Positions 50,114-61,991 of a DNA stretch of 64,000 nt are shown one piece after another. The DNA lies in the NCBI RefSeq assembly GCF_900100335.1, contig NZ_FNFE01000001.1, positions 62,001-126,000 of the forward strand, read 5' to 3'. The DNA comes from Natronorubrum texcoconense. GTDB lineage: Archaea > Halobacteriota > Halobacteria > Halobacteriales > Natrialbaceae. The notes below the pieces were generated by a model. That model ran no database searches and was not told the DNA's origin. It saw only the letters and a program-made list of their open reading frames with translations. The position numbers and the translations under genes are program-made. Position 1 is the stretch's first letter, and each line of letters opens with the position of its first letter.

Positions 50114-50257
50114 CCGAGCGGGACGGTCCGGTGGGGGCAGACGACTGTCGACTCCTGTGCGCAGGCGACGCCGAACTGGTGTGAGCCGGCTCGAGTGCGT
50201 ATCGCCGTGTGACGAGCGGGATTAGCACTATACCCGTCGAAGTCGAACGTCGAGGCC

Positions 50258-51607
50258 ATGGCCGATACTGTCGCCGATCCGGTCTACTACGTGATCAGCG
50301 ACCTCCACATGGGCGGCGACGAGCAACTGGGTGAGATCGACTTCCTCGATGAGTTACTCGCGTTTCTCGAGCGGTTGGAGACGACCGACGAGGATGTGGA
50401 GTTGATAATCAACGGCGACGCGTTCGGACTGTGGGAGTACACCGAGACCGAGGGGGTGGCGAAGTTCGACCGGCTCACCGAGCGCTATCCCGATCTGTTC
50501 GAGCAGTTGCGCGCGACCGGCGATTCGATACCGATAACGTTGCTGCCGGGCAATCACGACAGCGATCTCGCCGCCTACGACGAGTACGTGAGCCGGCTGG
50601 CCGACTACAACGTCGACCTCGTCCAGGACCAGTCGGTCGTTCGACCGGTCGGCGACCGAACGATCCACTTCGAACACGGGCACCAGCAGGATCCAAACAA
50701 CCGATTCAGGGACTTCGGCAACCCCTTCGAGACGCCGCTTGGCTACTTCTACAACGCGCTCGTCACGAGCCGAGCCGGTCAGCTTTCCGACCGGGGACGG
50801 TACAACTGGCTGAAAGACGTCCAGGCGGTCACGCCCACCGAGCGGGTCCCGAACTGGCTCCTCTCGAAGTACTTCTACCGCGAGATGAACCCGCTCTTGC
50901 GCTACGCCGTGATTCCGTTCCTGTTGCTGTTCTACGTTAGCGTCATCATCGCCGTACTGGCGGGGCTGGACGTCGCCGGTATCTGGACGATGCCGGTCGA
51001 GCGGACGGACGCAGTTCTCGACCGGATGGGACTGGTCGGCGAGACCGTTCACTTTCTCCTCGTCGTCAACGCGGCGATCACCGGCATGATCCTTCTCGTC
51101 GGCATTCCGGTCTACTTCGTCTTCCGCGACGTCGGGAAAACCGTCGATCGGTTCGGCGTGTTCGAGACGGACCTCACCGTCGACCCCGAAACGCCGTATA
51201 TCGAGGCCGCCCGCGAGGTGTTCGCCGAGCGTCCGGAGACGGCGATCTTCTGCTACGGCCACACCCACCGACCGTCGGTGACAGAGATCGACGGCCGGCT
51301 GCTCGTTAACACCGGCACCTGGCTGAAACGCCTCCACCGTCGGGACGTCGTCGCGGGGCTGCTCCCGCCGGTGTTCTATCCGTCCTACCAGCTCTGTGCC
51401 GTCCGAATATCGGACGGTCCCGACGGTGTGGCCGTCGAGTACGAGGAGATCGAGAAAGCAAACCCCAGTTCGGAGGAGATCACCCGAACGGAACGCCTGC
51501 TCACGCTGGGACGGGCACCGACGCCGACGCTGCCGGATCGAGCGGTCGTCACCGACGAGCGACCGGACTCGACGACTGACGCGGATCGAGAGGCGGATCC
51601 ACCGTGA
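50258..51607 (+). CDS. Metallophosphoesterase with two internal membrane helices
   Basis: A 449-residue calcineurin-like phosphoesterase. Metal ligands are in DLHMGGD, INGDAFG, LPGNHDSD and CYGHTH, as in UDP-2,3-diacylglucosamine hydrolase-type enzymes. Two transmembrane helices (about residues 225-245 and 265-290) separate the first metal motifs from the last one, so the fold is interrupted by a membrane hairpin. Haloarchaea make no lipid A, so the substrate differs. The C-terminal tail is polar. Confidence 0.85.
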   Translation: MADTVADPVYYVISDLHMGGDEQLGEIDFLDELLAFLERLETTDEDVELIINGDAFGLWEYTETEGVAKFDRLTERYPDLFEQLRATGDSIPITLLPGNHDSDLAAYDEYVSRLADYNVDLVQDQSVVRPVGDRTIHFEHGHQQDPNNRFRDFGNPFETPLGYFYNALVTSRAGQLSDRGRYNWLKDVQAVTPTERVPNWLLSKYFYREMNPLLRYAVIPFLLLFYVSVIIAVLAGLDVAGIWTMPVERTDAVLDRMGLVGETVHFLLVVNAAITGMILLVGIPVYFVFRDVGKTVDRFGVFETDLTVDPETPYIEAAREVFAERPETAIFCYGHTHRPSVTEIDGRLLVNTGTWLKRLHRRDVVAGLLPPVFYPSYQLCAVRISDGPDGVAVEYEEIEKANPSSEEITRTERLLTLGRAPTPTLPDRAVVTDERPDSTTDADREADPP

Positions 51608-51711
51608 AAACGCCGTACAGCGGGCCAGAGTCGTAAACCGGCCATCGTCAACTCGCTATTCGCGACGAGAAATCGAACGAAAACGGAGGGTGTCGGCCGC
51701 CATCGCTCGAG

Positions 51712-51861
51712 TCACTCGGAGTAGCCTTCCTGGAGGAACGTGCCTTCGGTCTCGTAGATCGAGACCAGTTCCTCGAGGAGCTCCTCGATGGTCTGATCCT
51801 CCTCGCAGTGGCTGTCGAGTCGGTCCTTCAGGTCGTCGCTGATCTCGATGGTGTGAGTCAT
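51712..51861 (-). CDS. Antitoxin-like micro-protein (DUF7557-like, 49 aa)
   Basis: From ATG 51859-51861: MTHTIEISDDLKDRLDSHCE, then DQTIEELLEELVSIYETE. A short strand followed by two helices resembles ribbon-helix-helix or VapB-type antitoxins (family number from memory). No toxin gene is adjacent; the neighbours are a phosphoesterase and a PRC-barrel protein. It might act as a stand-alone DNA-binding protein. Confidence 0.7.
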   Translation of the reverse strand: MTHTIEISDDLKDRLDSHCEEDQTIEELLEELVSIYETEGTFLQEGYSE

Positions 51862-52142
51862 GGGTGGAACGAGGCGTCGTCACTAGTCACGCCAGCCGGC
51901 GTCAAATACTCCGGGGGCGCGTGTGCAGTGGGTCACATCGGCCGAAGGGACGTCCCTCGAACCGACTGGCGGGACGGCCGTCGCTCCGATCGACGGGACG
52001 ATACTTCGCCTCGGGCCGCCGGAGGAAATCTGCACAGACTGGCACGGGAGTACGCCCACCCGGACTGGCACGGGTGGATCACCCGCCCGAACCGGCACGG
52101 GACGGCCACGACGTTATCCCGGCGGTCGTGATACTGTCCGGT
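51862..52142. other. Region with GACTGGCACGGG repeats before the PRC-barrel gene
   Basis: GACTGGCACGGG occurs at 52037-52048 and 52063-52074 (26-base period), and AACCGGCACGGG at 52090-52101. The copies lie 42-106 bases before ATG 52143 and could be operator sites or a local amplification. No gene is seen in this stretch. Confidence 0.5.
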
Positions 52143-52382
52143 ATGACAGCGACACTGACTGACGACGAAGTCGGGAAGACAGTGATCGACGCGGAAGGGA
52201 AAGAGCTCGGAATCGTCGCGCAGGTCGACGGTGGCCGCGCCGCCGTCGATCCGAACCCCTCCGTCGCGGAGCACGTGCTCGCGAAGATCGGCGTGGAAGG
52301 GGAGGACGACGAGGACTACATCGTCACGGAAGACATGCTCGAGACCGTCGGCGAGGATATCGTGCTGCGCGGCGAACTCTGA
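52143..52382 (+). CDS. Small PRC-barrel-like protein (79 aa)
   Basis: MTATLTDDEVGKTVIDAEGK, then ELGIVAQVDGGRAAVDPNP, is a short beta-barrel-like domain with the same start as residues 1-75 of the 749-residue protein at 6184. PRC-barrel domains bind RNA or partner proteins, for example in ribosome maturation and photosynthetic reaction centres. Both genes share CTGTCCGGTATGA at the start. GACTGGCACGGG repeats lie upstream. Acidic and soluble. Confidence 0.75.
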   Translation: MTATLTDDEVGKTVIDAEGKELGIVAQVDGGRAAVDPNPSVAEHVLAKIGVEGEDDEDYIVTEDMLETVGEDIVLRGEL

Positions 52383-52493
52383 GTCGGCGTTCCGAGCGCG
52401 CGAGACCCGATCGATACCCACGATTCGCGTACCGTCTGTGAAACCCGCGAGATGTGTTATCGTGACTGAGCGCGAGAGATACGGCGAGAAGCG

Positions 52494-52949
52494 ATGCGCC
52501 CAGTCGTCACATACGGACTCGGTGTCGGCGCGGTCGCGGTCGTGGTGTTCGTCCTGTTCGTCGCCTTCGTCTCCGGTGTCGGCGGCCTCTACACGCACGA
52601 TCACGGAACGCTCGAGGTGTCGATCGACGGGGAGCGAATCGACTTCGACCAGCCGCAGTACCACGACCGACACCCCACGTTCCACTTCCACGAGGGCGGG
52701 GGCCAGGAGTGGCACCACCACCCCGAGAGCCCGTTGGCGGTCCTCGAGTTCGAGCGGCTGTCGGTCGCGGAGGCGCTTGGAACGCTGGAGATCGACGTGA
52801 CGGACTCGAGCGTCACGATCGACGGGAGGATCTACGAGGATGGCGAGCCGGGAACGACGGTTTCGATCACGGTCGACGGCGAGCCGGCCGATCCCGACGC
52901 GCACCTGTTGCAGGACGGTGACGACGTCGTCCTCGAGGTGGTGTCGTGA
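52494..52949 (+). CDS. Membrane-anchored His-rich protein, unknown (151 aa)
   Basis: An N-terminal hydrophobic helix (about residues 8-30, GVGAVAVVVFVLFVAFVSGV) anchors or exports the protein; the rest is a soluble domain with a His cluster, THDHG and then YHDRHPTFHFHEGGGQEW and HHHPES (about residues 34-79). The later part (GTLEIDVTDSSVTIDGRIYE) is beta-rich. About 11 His in 50 residues point to metal binding outside the membrane. I do not recognise the family. Confidence 0.7.
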   Translation: MRPVVTYGLGVGAVAVVVFVLFVAFVSGVGGLYTHDHGTLEVSIDGERIDFDQPQYHDRHPTFHFHEGGGQEWHHHPESPLAVLEFERLSVAEALGTLEIDVTDSSVTIDGRIYEDGEPGTTVSITVDGEPADPDAHLLQDGDDVVLEVVS

Positions 52950-52996
52950 TTCGTACGGACGGAAGCGTCGGCCGGTGACCCGAGTCCGTCGCGTCG

Positions 52997-53461
52997 ATGG
53001 TCGTCGAAACGCGTTTGCAGATCGCGACCGTCTGTTCGTCCGTGCTCCCCGAAACCGTCTGGGACCGTCACTCGAATCCGAAAAGCGGCTGGAGCCGACT
53101 GCTCTCGTATCCGGTCCTGATTGTCGCGCTGTACGCTCGAAACTGGCGGCTGCTCGGAGCGACCTGTGTCTTCCTGTTGATCAACCCGATCCTGTTTCCC
53201 GCCCCCGAGTCGGACTCGAAGGCCTGGATGTCTCGAGTCGTCCGCGCCGAACAGGAGTGGACGGACGCCGGCAACCCCCTCGTTGGACTCGGATTTCCGC
53301 AGGTGCTGAACCTCGTCCAGATACCGGTGTTCTGCTACAACGTCTACGCCGCGTACAGGCGATATCCGTTCCGAACGGCGGTGTTCACGGTTGCGACGAT
53401 GATCCTCAAGCTCTGGTTCGTCGCCGAACTCGTCGAGCGATCGTCGCCTGCCGAGACCTGA
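52997..53461 (+). CDS. DUF6653-like membrane protein (154 aa)
   Basis: A 154-residue protein with SVLPETVWDRHSNPKSGWSR at the start, hydrophobic segments at about 35-50 and 53-70 (LLGATCVFLLINPILFPAP) and another pair at about 105-145. Known to me as DUF6653 from memory; function is not known. The gene follows the His-rich protein gene by 47 bases on the same strand and may be co-transcribed. It converges on the 7-TM gene with 16 bases between stops. Confidence 0.7.
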   Translation: MVVETRLQIATVCSSVLPETVWDRHSNPKSGWSRLLSYPVLIVALYARNWRLLGATCVFLLINPILFPAPESDSKAWMSRVVRAEQEWTDAGNPLVGLGFPQVLNLVQIPVFCYNVYAAYRRYPFRTAVFTVATMILKLWFVAELVERSSPAET

Positions 53462-53477
53462 ACAACGAACTACCGGA

Positions 53478-54257
53478 TTAGTCGTCGAGCGACTGCTCGC
53501 GCCAGGTCGTCCAGTCGTACAGCCGCTCGAGTTCGCCGCCCTGCTGTCGGATAGCGACGGCGGTGTTGAACAGGAAGGCGGCGACGAGCGTCGTACCAAC
53601 GATCCAGGCGGCGTCGGCGAGCGCGCCGTAGCCGGCGAAATACCCCGTCACCAGGTCGACGAAGACGACGGCAACCACGACGACGATAGCCGGTAGCAGG
53701 TGGCGGGTCAGCGCAGCCAGGGTGGTTCCCTCGTGGACGCGGACGGCCTGCACGCCGTAGAGGATCGCCCAGCCGGAAGTGAGGATCCAGCCGACCGCGA
53801 CGACCGGGCGCGTCCAGTCGGTGTCGACGAGAAAGGTCCCCCACCACGCGGCGACGAAGACCGCGATGACGGCGACGTCGGCCCACGCGGGAAGCACTCG
53901 AGAACGCCCTTCCCCCGGCCGTTCGGCGTGGTACAGCGCTCGGATACCCAGCGTGAGAAAGAGGATGAAAAACAGCACCGCGCCCTCGACGAACGAACTG
54001 GGCCAGTCGGACTCGAGCAACAGCGTTCCGACGCCGGCCGCGGCGTAGACGATCGCGGCGCCGATACCGGCGAACAGGTACCACTGTGCCTCGCTCACGT
54101 CGGCCGCGAGCACGTCGCGGACGTAGACGGACGTGTAGTACAGCAGGACGACCGCGGCGACGGCGATCGCGAGGTAGGCGAACAGGGAGCCGATCGCGAC
54201 CGTCGTTTCCGGATCGCTGGCGTCGAACGCGATCGACGGTGCGGAGACGAACATCAT
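53478..54257 (-). CDS. Seven-helix membrane protein, opsin-like topology without retinal Lys
   Basis: A 259-residue protein with seven hydrophobic segments (about 20-42, 58-82, 85-108, 123-146, 150-170, 185-207, 215-240) and an N-terminal region outside. The last helix, AAWIVGTTLVAAFLFNTAVA, has no Lys, so it cannot bind retinal as a rhodopsin does, and the helix-3 Asp motif of bacteriorhodopsin is missing. Function is unknown. Two adjacent ATGs (54257, 54254) are possible. Its promoter is shared with the divergent aminotransferase gene. Confidence 0.75.
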   Translation of the reverse strand: MMFVSAPSIAFDASDPETTVAIGSLFAYLAIAVAAVVLLYYTSVYVRDVLAADVSEAQWYLFAGIGAAIVYAAAGVGTLLLESDWPSSFVEGAVLFFILFLTLGIRALYHAERPGEGRSRVLPAWADVAVIAVFVAAWWGTFLVDTDWTRPVVAVGWILTSGWAILYGVQAVRVHEGTTLAALTRHLLPAIVVVVAVVFVDLVTGYFAGYGALADAAWIVGTTLVAAFLFNTAVAIRQQGGELERLYDWTTWREQSLDD

Positions 54258-54408
54258 CGGCTGCTAGGTGATCGCCAGACCGGTAAAAGTCCACCTTCGG
54301 TTACCGCCTTTCGGGAACCAACTGGTGGCGTACGGGACGGCGACACGAGAACTGAACGGAGCTGCGCGAAAGCGAGTTGCTAACACGATGGATCGCGAAC
54401 GGCCCGTT

Positions 54409-55521
54409 ATGACACCGCTGGAGCTTCGCGAGACCGTTCCGGCCCTCGAGTCCACCGCCTACCTGAACTGGGGTGCGGGCGGACCGAGTCCGCGACGCGT
54501 CGTCGACGCGGCCGAATCGGCCCTCGAGTACCACGAGTACGAGGCCCCTGCCAACGAGGGACAGTACCCCGCGGCGTTCGACGTCTACGACGAGGCGAGA
54601 GCGTCCGTGGCCGACCTGCTCGGCGCCGACGCGGACGAAATCGCGCTCACCGAGAGCACGACGGACGGGATCAACCGGGTCGCGGGCGCCATCGACTGGG
54701 AGGCGGGCGACGTCGTCGTCCGGACCGACCTCGAGCACTCCGCAGGGATCCTCCCGTGGCAGCGTCTCGAAGACGAACGCGGGATCGAGGTTCGGACGCT
54801 CGAGACGGAACGCGGGCGCCTCGATCTCGAGTCCGTGAAAGCGGCGGCGAGCGAGGCGACCCTGATCTGTGTGAGTTCGCTCACCTGGACGCACGGCACC
54901 CGACTACCGATCTCGGATATCGTCGACGTCGCCCACGATGCGGGTGCGCTCGTGCTCGTCGACGCCGTTCAGGCCCCCGGACAGCTGCCGGTCGACGTTG
55001 GACAGTGGGGTGCCGACTTCGTCGTCGCCGCGGGCCACAAGTGGCTCTGTGCGCCGTTCGGCTCCGGCTTCCTCTACGTTCGAGAGGGACTCGTGCGCGA
55101 ACGAAATCTCGTGCCGCCCGCGATCGGCTACCGCAGCGTCGTCGACGAGAACGCCGTCGACTACCGATACGAATCGGGGGCGAAGCGGTTCGAGGTCGCG
55201 ACCTCGAGTCCGGCCCCCTACGCCGGATTGACGGCGGCGATCGACTGCCTCGAGGAGACCGGTATCGAGACGATCGGCGACCGAATCGAGACGCTGACGG
55301 ACCGGCTCAAAGCGGGCCTCTCCGACGAGCAGTTGCTGAGTCCGCGACGCTACGAGTCGGGCCTCGTGACCATCGCGGTCGACGAACCGGAGCCGACCGT
55401 CGAGCGGCTCTCGGAACGCGGAATCGTGGTTCGGTCGCTTCCCGGCCCCGAGGCGATTCGCGCGTCGGTCCACGCGTTCAACACCAGGGAAGAGGTGGAC
55501 GCGCTGCTCGAGTGCTTGTAA
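54409..55521 (+). CDS. Class V aminotransferase-family protein
   Basis: A 370-residue PLP enzyme: ALESTAYLNWGAGGPSPRRV, the LTESTTDGINRVAGAI region, VLVDAVQAPGQLPVDVGQW (cofactor Asp) and the Schiff-base Lys in VVAAGHKWLCAPFGSGFLY. It is in the cysteine desulfurase / isopenicillin-epimerase-like group, but no conserved desulfurase Cys loop is visible, so an aminotransferase or lyase is more likely. Start at ATG 54409; a TATA-like GCTAAC near 54380 and an alternative ATG 54388 were considered. Confidence 0.87.
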   Translation: MTPLELRETVPALESTAYLNWGAGGPSPRRVVDAAESALEYHEYEAPANEGQYPAAFDVYDEARASVADLLGADADEIALTESTTDGINRVAGAIDWEAGDVVVRTDLEHSAGILPWQRLEDERGIEVRTLETERGRLDLESVKAAASEATLICVSSLTWTHGTRLPISDIVDVAHDAGALVLVDAVQAPGQLPVDVGQWGADFVVAAGHKWLCAPFGSGFLYVREGLVRERNLVPPAIGYRSVVDENAVDYRYESGAKRFEVATSSPAPYAGLTAAIDCLEETGIETIGDRIETLTDRLKAGLSDEQLLSPRRYESGLVTIAVDEPEPTVERLSERGIVVRSLPGPEAIRASVHAFNTREEVDALLECL

Positions 55522-55578
55522 CTCCCGATCGACTGGAACGAGAGATAGCTGTAAGGTGCACCGGGCTGTCGAGTACGT

Positions 55579-56409
55579 ATGTTCGACCGGATCCTCGTTC
55601 CGACCGATGGCAGCGGCCCAGCGAACGCGGCGCTCGAGTACGCCGGCGAAATAGCCGCCGTCGAGCAGGTGACCGTCCACATCCTGTACGTGGTCGATCC
55701 CGACGAGACTGACGAGACGGACGACCCCCTCGCGGTGAGTCGCGACTGGACGGGGGAGACCGGCTCGCCCATTATCGAAGAGATCGAGACGGGCGAGCCG
55801 CGGGACGCGATCCTCGAGGCCGCCGCCGAGCACGACGTCGACGCGATCGTCATGGGGACGCGCGGCCGACGCGGCGTCGGTCGACTCCTGCTCGGCAGCG
55901 TAACCGAGTCGGTCGTCCGGGACGCCGACGTCCCCGTCCTCGTCGTCCGGGGTGCGCCCGAGGTCAGACGCCCCTACCCGATCGAGACGATCGTAGTTCC
56001 GACCGACGGCAGCGCGCACGCGGACGTCGCACTCGAGCGCGCACTGACGGTCGCAGCCCACCACGACGCGACCGTTCATCTCCTTTCGATCGTCGACGTG
56101 ACGCCGGCGGGAATCGAAGATCAGAACGATCTCAGACTCGATCGACTCGAGCGGTACGCCCGCCGAGTCGTCGAGGAGGGCGTCGAGCGGGCGGCAGACC
56201 TGGGTGTCGAGACGGAGGTGACGGTTACGTACGGCTCGACGCACCAAAAGATTCGGACGTACACGGACGCCGTCGATGCTGATCTCCTCGTGATGGGAAC
56301 GCACGGACGCAGCGGCCTCGATCGACTCCTCCTGGGAAGCGTCACGGAACGTGTTCTCCGGACGGCGACGACGCCGGTGCTGACGGTTCGTGCAGCGAGC
56401 GAGGAGTGA
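55579..56409 (+). CDS. Tandem UspA universal stress protein
   Basis: A 276-residue protein with two Usp domains. The ATP-binding G-x2-G-x9-G-S/T signature appears twice: MGTRGRRGVGRLLLGSVTES at about residues 93-112 and MGTHGRSGLDRLLLGSVTER at about 238-257. Usp proteins bind ATP and help in stress survival. Each half begins with a strand: FDRILVPTDGSGPANAALEY and IETIVVPTDGSAHADVALER. Its stop lies 62 bases from the convergent coiled-coil gene. Confidence 0.9.
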   Translation: MFDRILVPTDGSGPANAALEYAGEIAAVEQVTVHILYVVDPDETDETDDPLAVSRDWTGETGSPIIEEIETGEPRDAILEAAAEHDVDAIVMGTRGRRGVGRLLLGSVTESVVRDADVPVLVVRGAPEVRRPYPIETIVVPTDGSAHADVALERALTVAAHHDATVHLLSIVDVTPAGIEDQNDLRLDRLERYARRVVEEGVERAADLGVETEVTVTYGSTHQKIRTYTDAVDADLLVMGTHGRSGLDRLLLGSVTERVLRTATTPVLTVRAASEE

Positions 56410-56471
56410 GCGGCCGGTTGTTCCGGCATTGCTGCCTCGGGCAGTCGACCTCGAGTCCGCGAGTGCCGGTG

Positions 56472-56966
56472 TCAGTCGGGATCGGTCTCACTCGAGTCCG
56501 CCGCGGCTTCGACGAGGGTCTGTCGTTCCTCGAAGTACGCCGGGGCGTCGTGGTCCGCTTCGAACTGGATGACGCGTTCCAGCGCGGCCGACCCGTCGTC
56601 GTCGGACTCCAGGTCCTCGGCGAGATCGGTGTACGCCGCCGCGAGATCCTGAAAGGCCTGCATGCGCGTTTGCTTTGCCTCGACGAGGAGCTGTTTCTCC
56701 TTGACCTCGCTCTCTAACTCCTCTAAGGCGTCGATGTCGACGTCACCGGGTCCGGCCGGGGTCGACGGGCCGCCGACGCCTTCGACGCCCGACGCGTGCT
56801 CCTCGAGTCGCGTCCGAAGTTCGGCCATCTCCTCGTCGATTTCGGAGAGCAGGTCGTCCGCTTCGTCGCGCATCGTCTCGACGCGGCCCGAGAGCAAGCC
56901 GGCCTGCGTGTGACAGTAGTCGACGAACTCCTCGACGACCAGTTCCGGGCCGCTGTCGTCGCTCAT
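56472..56966 (-). CDS. Coiled-coil protein, haloarchaeal, unknown (164 aa)
   Basis: A 164-residue acidic protein with two helical regions: about residues 8-60 (EFVDYCHTQAGLLSGRVETM, then LLSEIDEEMAELRTRLEE) and 77-140 (ALEELESEVKEKQLLVEAKQ), linked by Gly/Pro-rich VEGVGGPSTPAGPGD. It looks like a soluble coiled-coil adaptor. I do not recognise a named family. No membrane or metal motif. It is convergent with the UspA gene. Confidence 0.7.
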   Translation of the reverse strand: MSDDSGPELVVEEFVDYCHTQAGLLSGRVETMRDEADDLLSEIDEEMAELRTRLEEHASGVEGVGGPSTPAGPGDVDIDALEELESEVKEKQLLVEAKQTRMQAFQDLAAAYTDLAEDLESDDDGSAALERVIQFEADHDAPAYFEERQTLVEAAADSSETDPD

Positions 56967-57383
56967 AGCGGTCCGTTCGTGCTTCTACCCGAAGTCAGTT
57001 TGGACTGAGCGGTTCGGCGGCTCGAGGGTGCCTCGAGGAGGGGTGTCGACACTCGTACAATACCGATGCAGCAACGGTTTTATTGGTGGTTCCAGAACGC
57101 TATGTTACGTGGTTGCTGACGCCGTCGATGCCGTCTCCTACGTGATCGGGGGGCTTTCATATCGGTGGCAAGCAACTCGAGCGGGCGTTTCCTCGCTGTT
57201 CGACGGTTCCGGGCACGCGGCGAGAACTCGATCGATATCTCCGATCTTCCCGAAGATCCATTTGCTAGCATAGCCCACGCTACGGCGGTTCCAGACCCGT
57301 TAAGTCCCTTCGGCCACTGACTCACTCACAGTGAATCGAGCAGCGAGTCGCGAATATCTGCAGTCACCAGTCACCACCCATAC
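56967..57383. other. Long upstream region of uvrA (417 bases)
   Basis: I see no convincing gene. A TATA-like GTTTTATTGG lies near 57076-57085 and TTAAGTCCC near 57300-57308; the latter could serve uvrA with a leader of about 50 bases. A 9-base direct repeat GGTTCCAGA is at 57088-57096 and 57287-57295, 199 bases apart, and may be chance. AGTCACC is doubled just before the uvrA start. Confidence 0.45.
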
Positions 57384-60347
<2,964 letters not shown>

Positions 60348-60516
60348 GCCTCCAATCCGCTCTCGAGCCGTTTTCCCGTGTCGCTCCGTCCGGAGCCAGT
60401 CTCGAGTCGAAACGCGAACGGTCGGTCGCTGCGCGGACATCTCGTGAGTCGGCCGCGATCTGGGGCGTCTATGGTCGGGTGGCCGTTTACACCGTACTCG
60501 TTCTAACCGTCGGTCA

Positions 60517-61353
60517 ATGCTCCCGCCAATCGCGAGCAACTTCGTCGCGGCGGAGGACCCTTCCGGGGCCCTTTCTCACGTCGAGACGCTCAACGGCGAC
60601 GGTATCAGCGGCATTCTGAATCTACTCGGCGAACACTACGACGATCCGTCGGCGGCCGCTGCGGACGCCGACGCCTACGTCGACTTAATTGAGGCTATCG
60701 ACGACGCCAACCTCGACTGTTGCGTCTCGGTCAAGCCCTCCCAGATCGGACTCGACATCGGCGACGACGTCTTTCAGACCCACCTCGAGCGAATCGTCGA
60801 CGCGGGCGTCGAGCACGACGTCTTCGTCTGGATCGACATGGAAGATTACACCACGACCGACGTGACGCTCGACGCGTTCGAACGGCACGCCCATGAGACC
60901 GACGGGAACGTCGGCGTTTGCGTGCAGGCGAACCTGAAGCGGACGCGGGAAGACGTCGAACGACTGGCCGACGTCCCCGGTAAAGTACGCTTCGTCAAGG
61001 GGGCGTACGACGAGCCGAGCAGCGTCGCCTACAAGCAAAAAGCGCGGGTGAACGAAGCGTACCGCGAACTGCTGGCGTTCGCCTTCGAAGCGTTCGACGA
61101 CGGGATCGCGGTCGGCAGCCACGATCCGGAGATCGTCGAGTACGTCGAGGGGCTCTCGGAGGCCCACGACACGCCGTTCGAGTTCCAGTTGCTCATGGGC
61201 GTCCGCGAGGGCGCACAACACGACCTCGCTGCGGAGTACGAGGTCTACCAGTACGTCCCCTACGGCGGGAAGTGGTTCTCGTACTTCTACCGTCGCGTCC
61301 GCGAGCGTAAGGAGAACGCCCTGTTCGCCCTTCGAGCGGTCGTCGGGTCGTAG
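60517..61353 (+). CDS. Proline dehydrogenase
   Basis: A 278-residue monofunctional ProDH, the FAD-dependent enzyme that oxidises proline to pyrroline-5-carboxylate at the membrane. Barrel strands CCVSVKPSQIGLDIGDD, DVFVWIDMEDYTTTDVTL, VGVCVQANLKRTREDVERL, VRFVKGAYDEPS and the terminal YVPYGGKWFSYFYRRVRERK (the conserved RRxxER substrate and FAD patch) are all present. A dedicated HTH-10 regulator and an aldehyde dehydrogenase gene lie 0.6-1.5 kb away, supporting a proline-catabolism locus. Confidence 0.93.
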   Translation: MLPPIASNFVAAEDPSGALSHVETLNGDGISGILNLLGEHYDDPSAAAADADAYVDLIEAIDDANLDCCVSVKPSQIGLDIGDDVFQTHLERIVDAGVEHDVFVWIDMEDYTTTDVTLDAFERHAHETDGNVGVCVQANLKRTREDVERLADVPGKVRFVKGAYDEPSSVAYKQKARVNEAYRELLAFAFEAFDDGIAVGSHDPEIVEYVEGLSEAHDTPFEFQLLMGVREGAQHDLAAEYEVYQYVPYGGKWFSYFYRRVRERKENALFALRAVVGS

Positions 61354-61505
61354 CGAGCGACTCGAGCGCAGCGCGCGGCCGATCGCCCGATAGCCGCAAT
61401 TCGTCTCGGAGACACCTCTACTGGTGTCTCTCGAGCAACCGAGAATGAACTCGGTTCTGTCAACCGCTCCACAAACTATTTGATCGCCTTGTGAAAGATA
61501 CTCGT

Positions 61506-61961
61506 ATGGAACGGCGCGAACTCTCTCGCAGAACGATCGCACTCTGTCTCGCTGGCGGGGTCGGTCACGCTCTCTTTGCGCTCTGGCTGATCGGATTCGT
61601 CCGTGAGGGATCGTTTTGGGGAACGAACACGCCAGAATCGCCCTCGGGAGCGGCGTTCCTTTCGGTTACGATCCTCGGGCTCGTTTTACTCGGCGGTGTT
61701 CCATTCGTGTTGTTCTTCCGTTATCGGCTCCTGTCACCGTTCGTCGCCCTCTTCACCCTTTTCACGTGGGCGTTCTACGGCAGCTATCAACACTTCGAGG
61801 AAGCGCGCGCCACCGGTGCAACACCGATCGGTCTCTACGCCGATTCGCTGTTCGGCATTCTCTGGTTCGTTCCGCTGGCGATCGTTCTTCTCGTCGGGCT
61901 GGTCGAGTATCTTGTTCGTAGCCGTTTCGATAGCCGTCCGCTCGAGGCTCCCTCCGATTGA
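61506..61961 (+). CDS. Four-helix membrane protein, unknown (151 aa)
   Basis: A 151-residue protein from ATG 61506 (MERRELSRRT) with hydrophobic segments at about 12-30, 49-70, 74-93 and 118-137. A TATA-like ACTATTTGAT at about 61472-61481 is about 29 bases upstream, so a leaderless mRNA is likely and the GTG at 61491 is not needed. I do not recognise a family. It lies between proline dehydrogenase and the convergent HTH-10 gene, and a role in proline transport is unlikely given its size. Confidence 0.7.
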   Translation: MERRELSRRTIALCLAGGVGHALFALWLIGFVREGSFWGTNTPESPSGAAFLSVTILGLVLLGGVPFVLFFRYRLLSPFVALFTLFTWAFYGSYQHFEEARATGATPIGLYADSLFGILWFVPLAIVLLVGLVEYLVRSRFDSRPLEAPSD

Positions 61962-61991
61962 GACGACCGACCGCGTCGCTATTGAACTTCG

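Noticed and set aside
51712-52382. Toxin-antitoxin pair made of the 49-aa antitoxin-like gene and its neighbour
   Set aside because: The neighbouring genes are a phosphoesterase and a PRC-barrel protein in the opposite direction; no PIN, RelE or HEPN-like protein is adjacent.
57088-57295. Direct repeat GGTTCCAGA (199 bases apart) before uvrA as possible attachment or damage-response sites
   Set aside because: Only nine bases, no integrase or target features nearby, and no known archaeal SOS box of this form; chance is likely.
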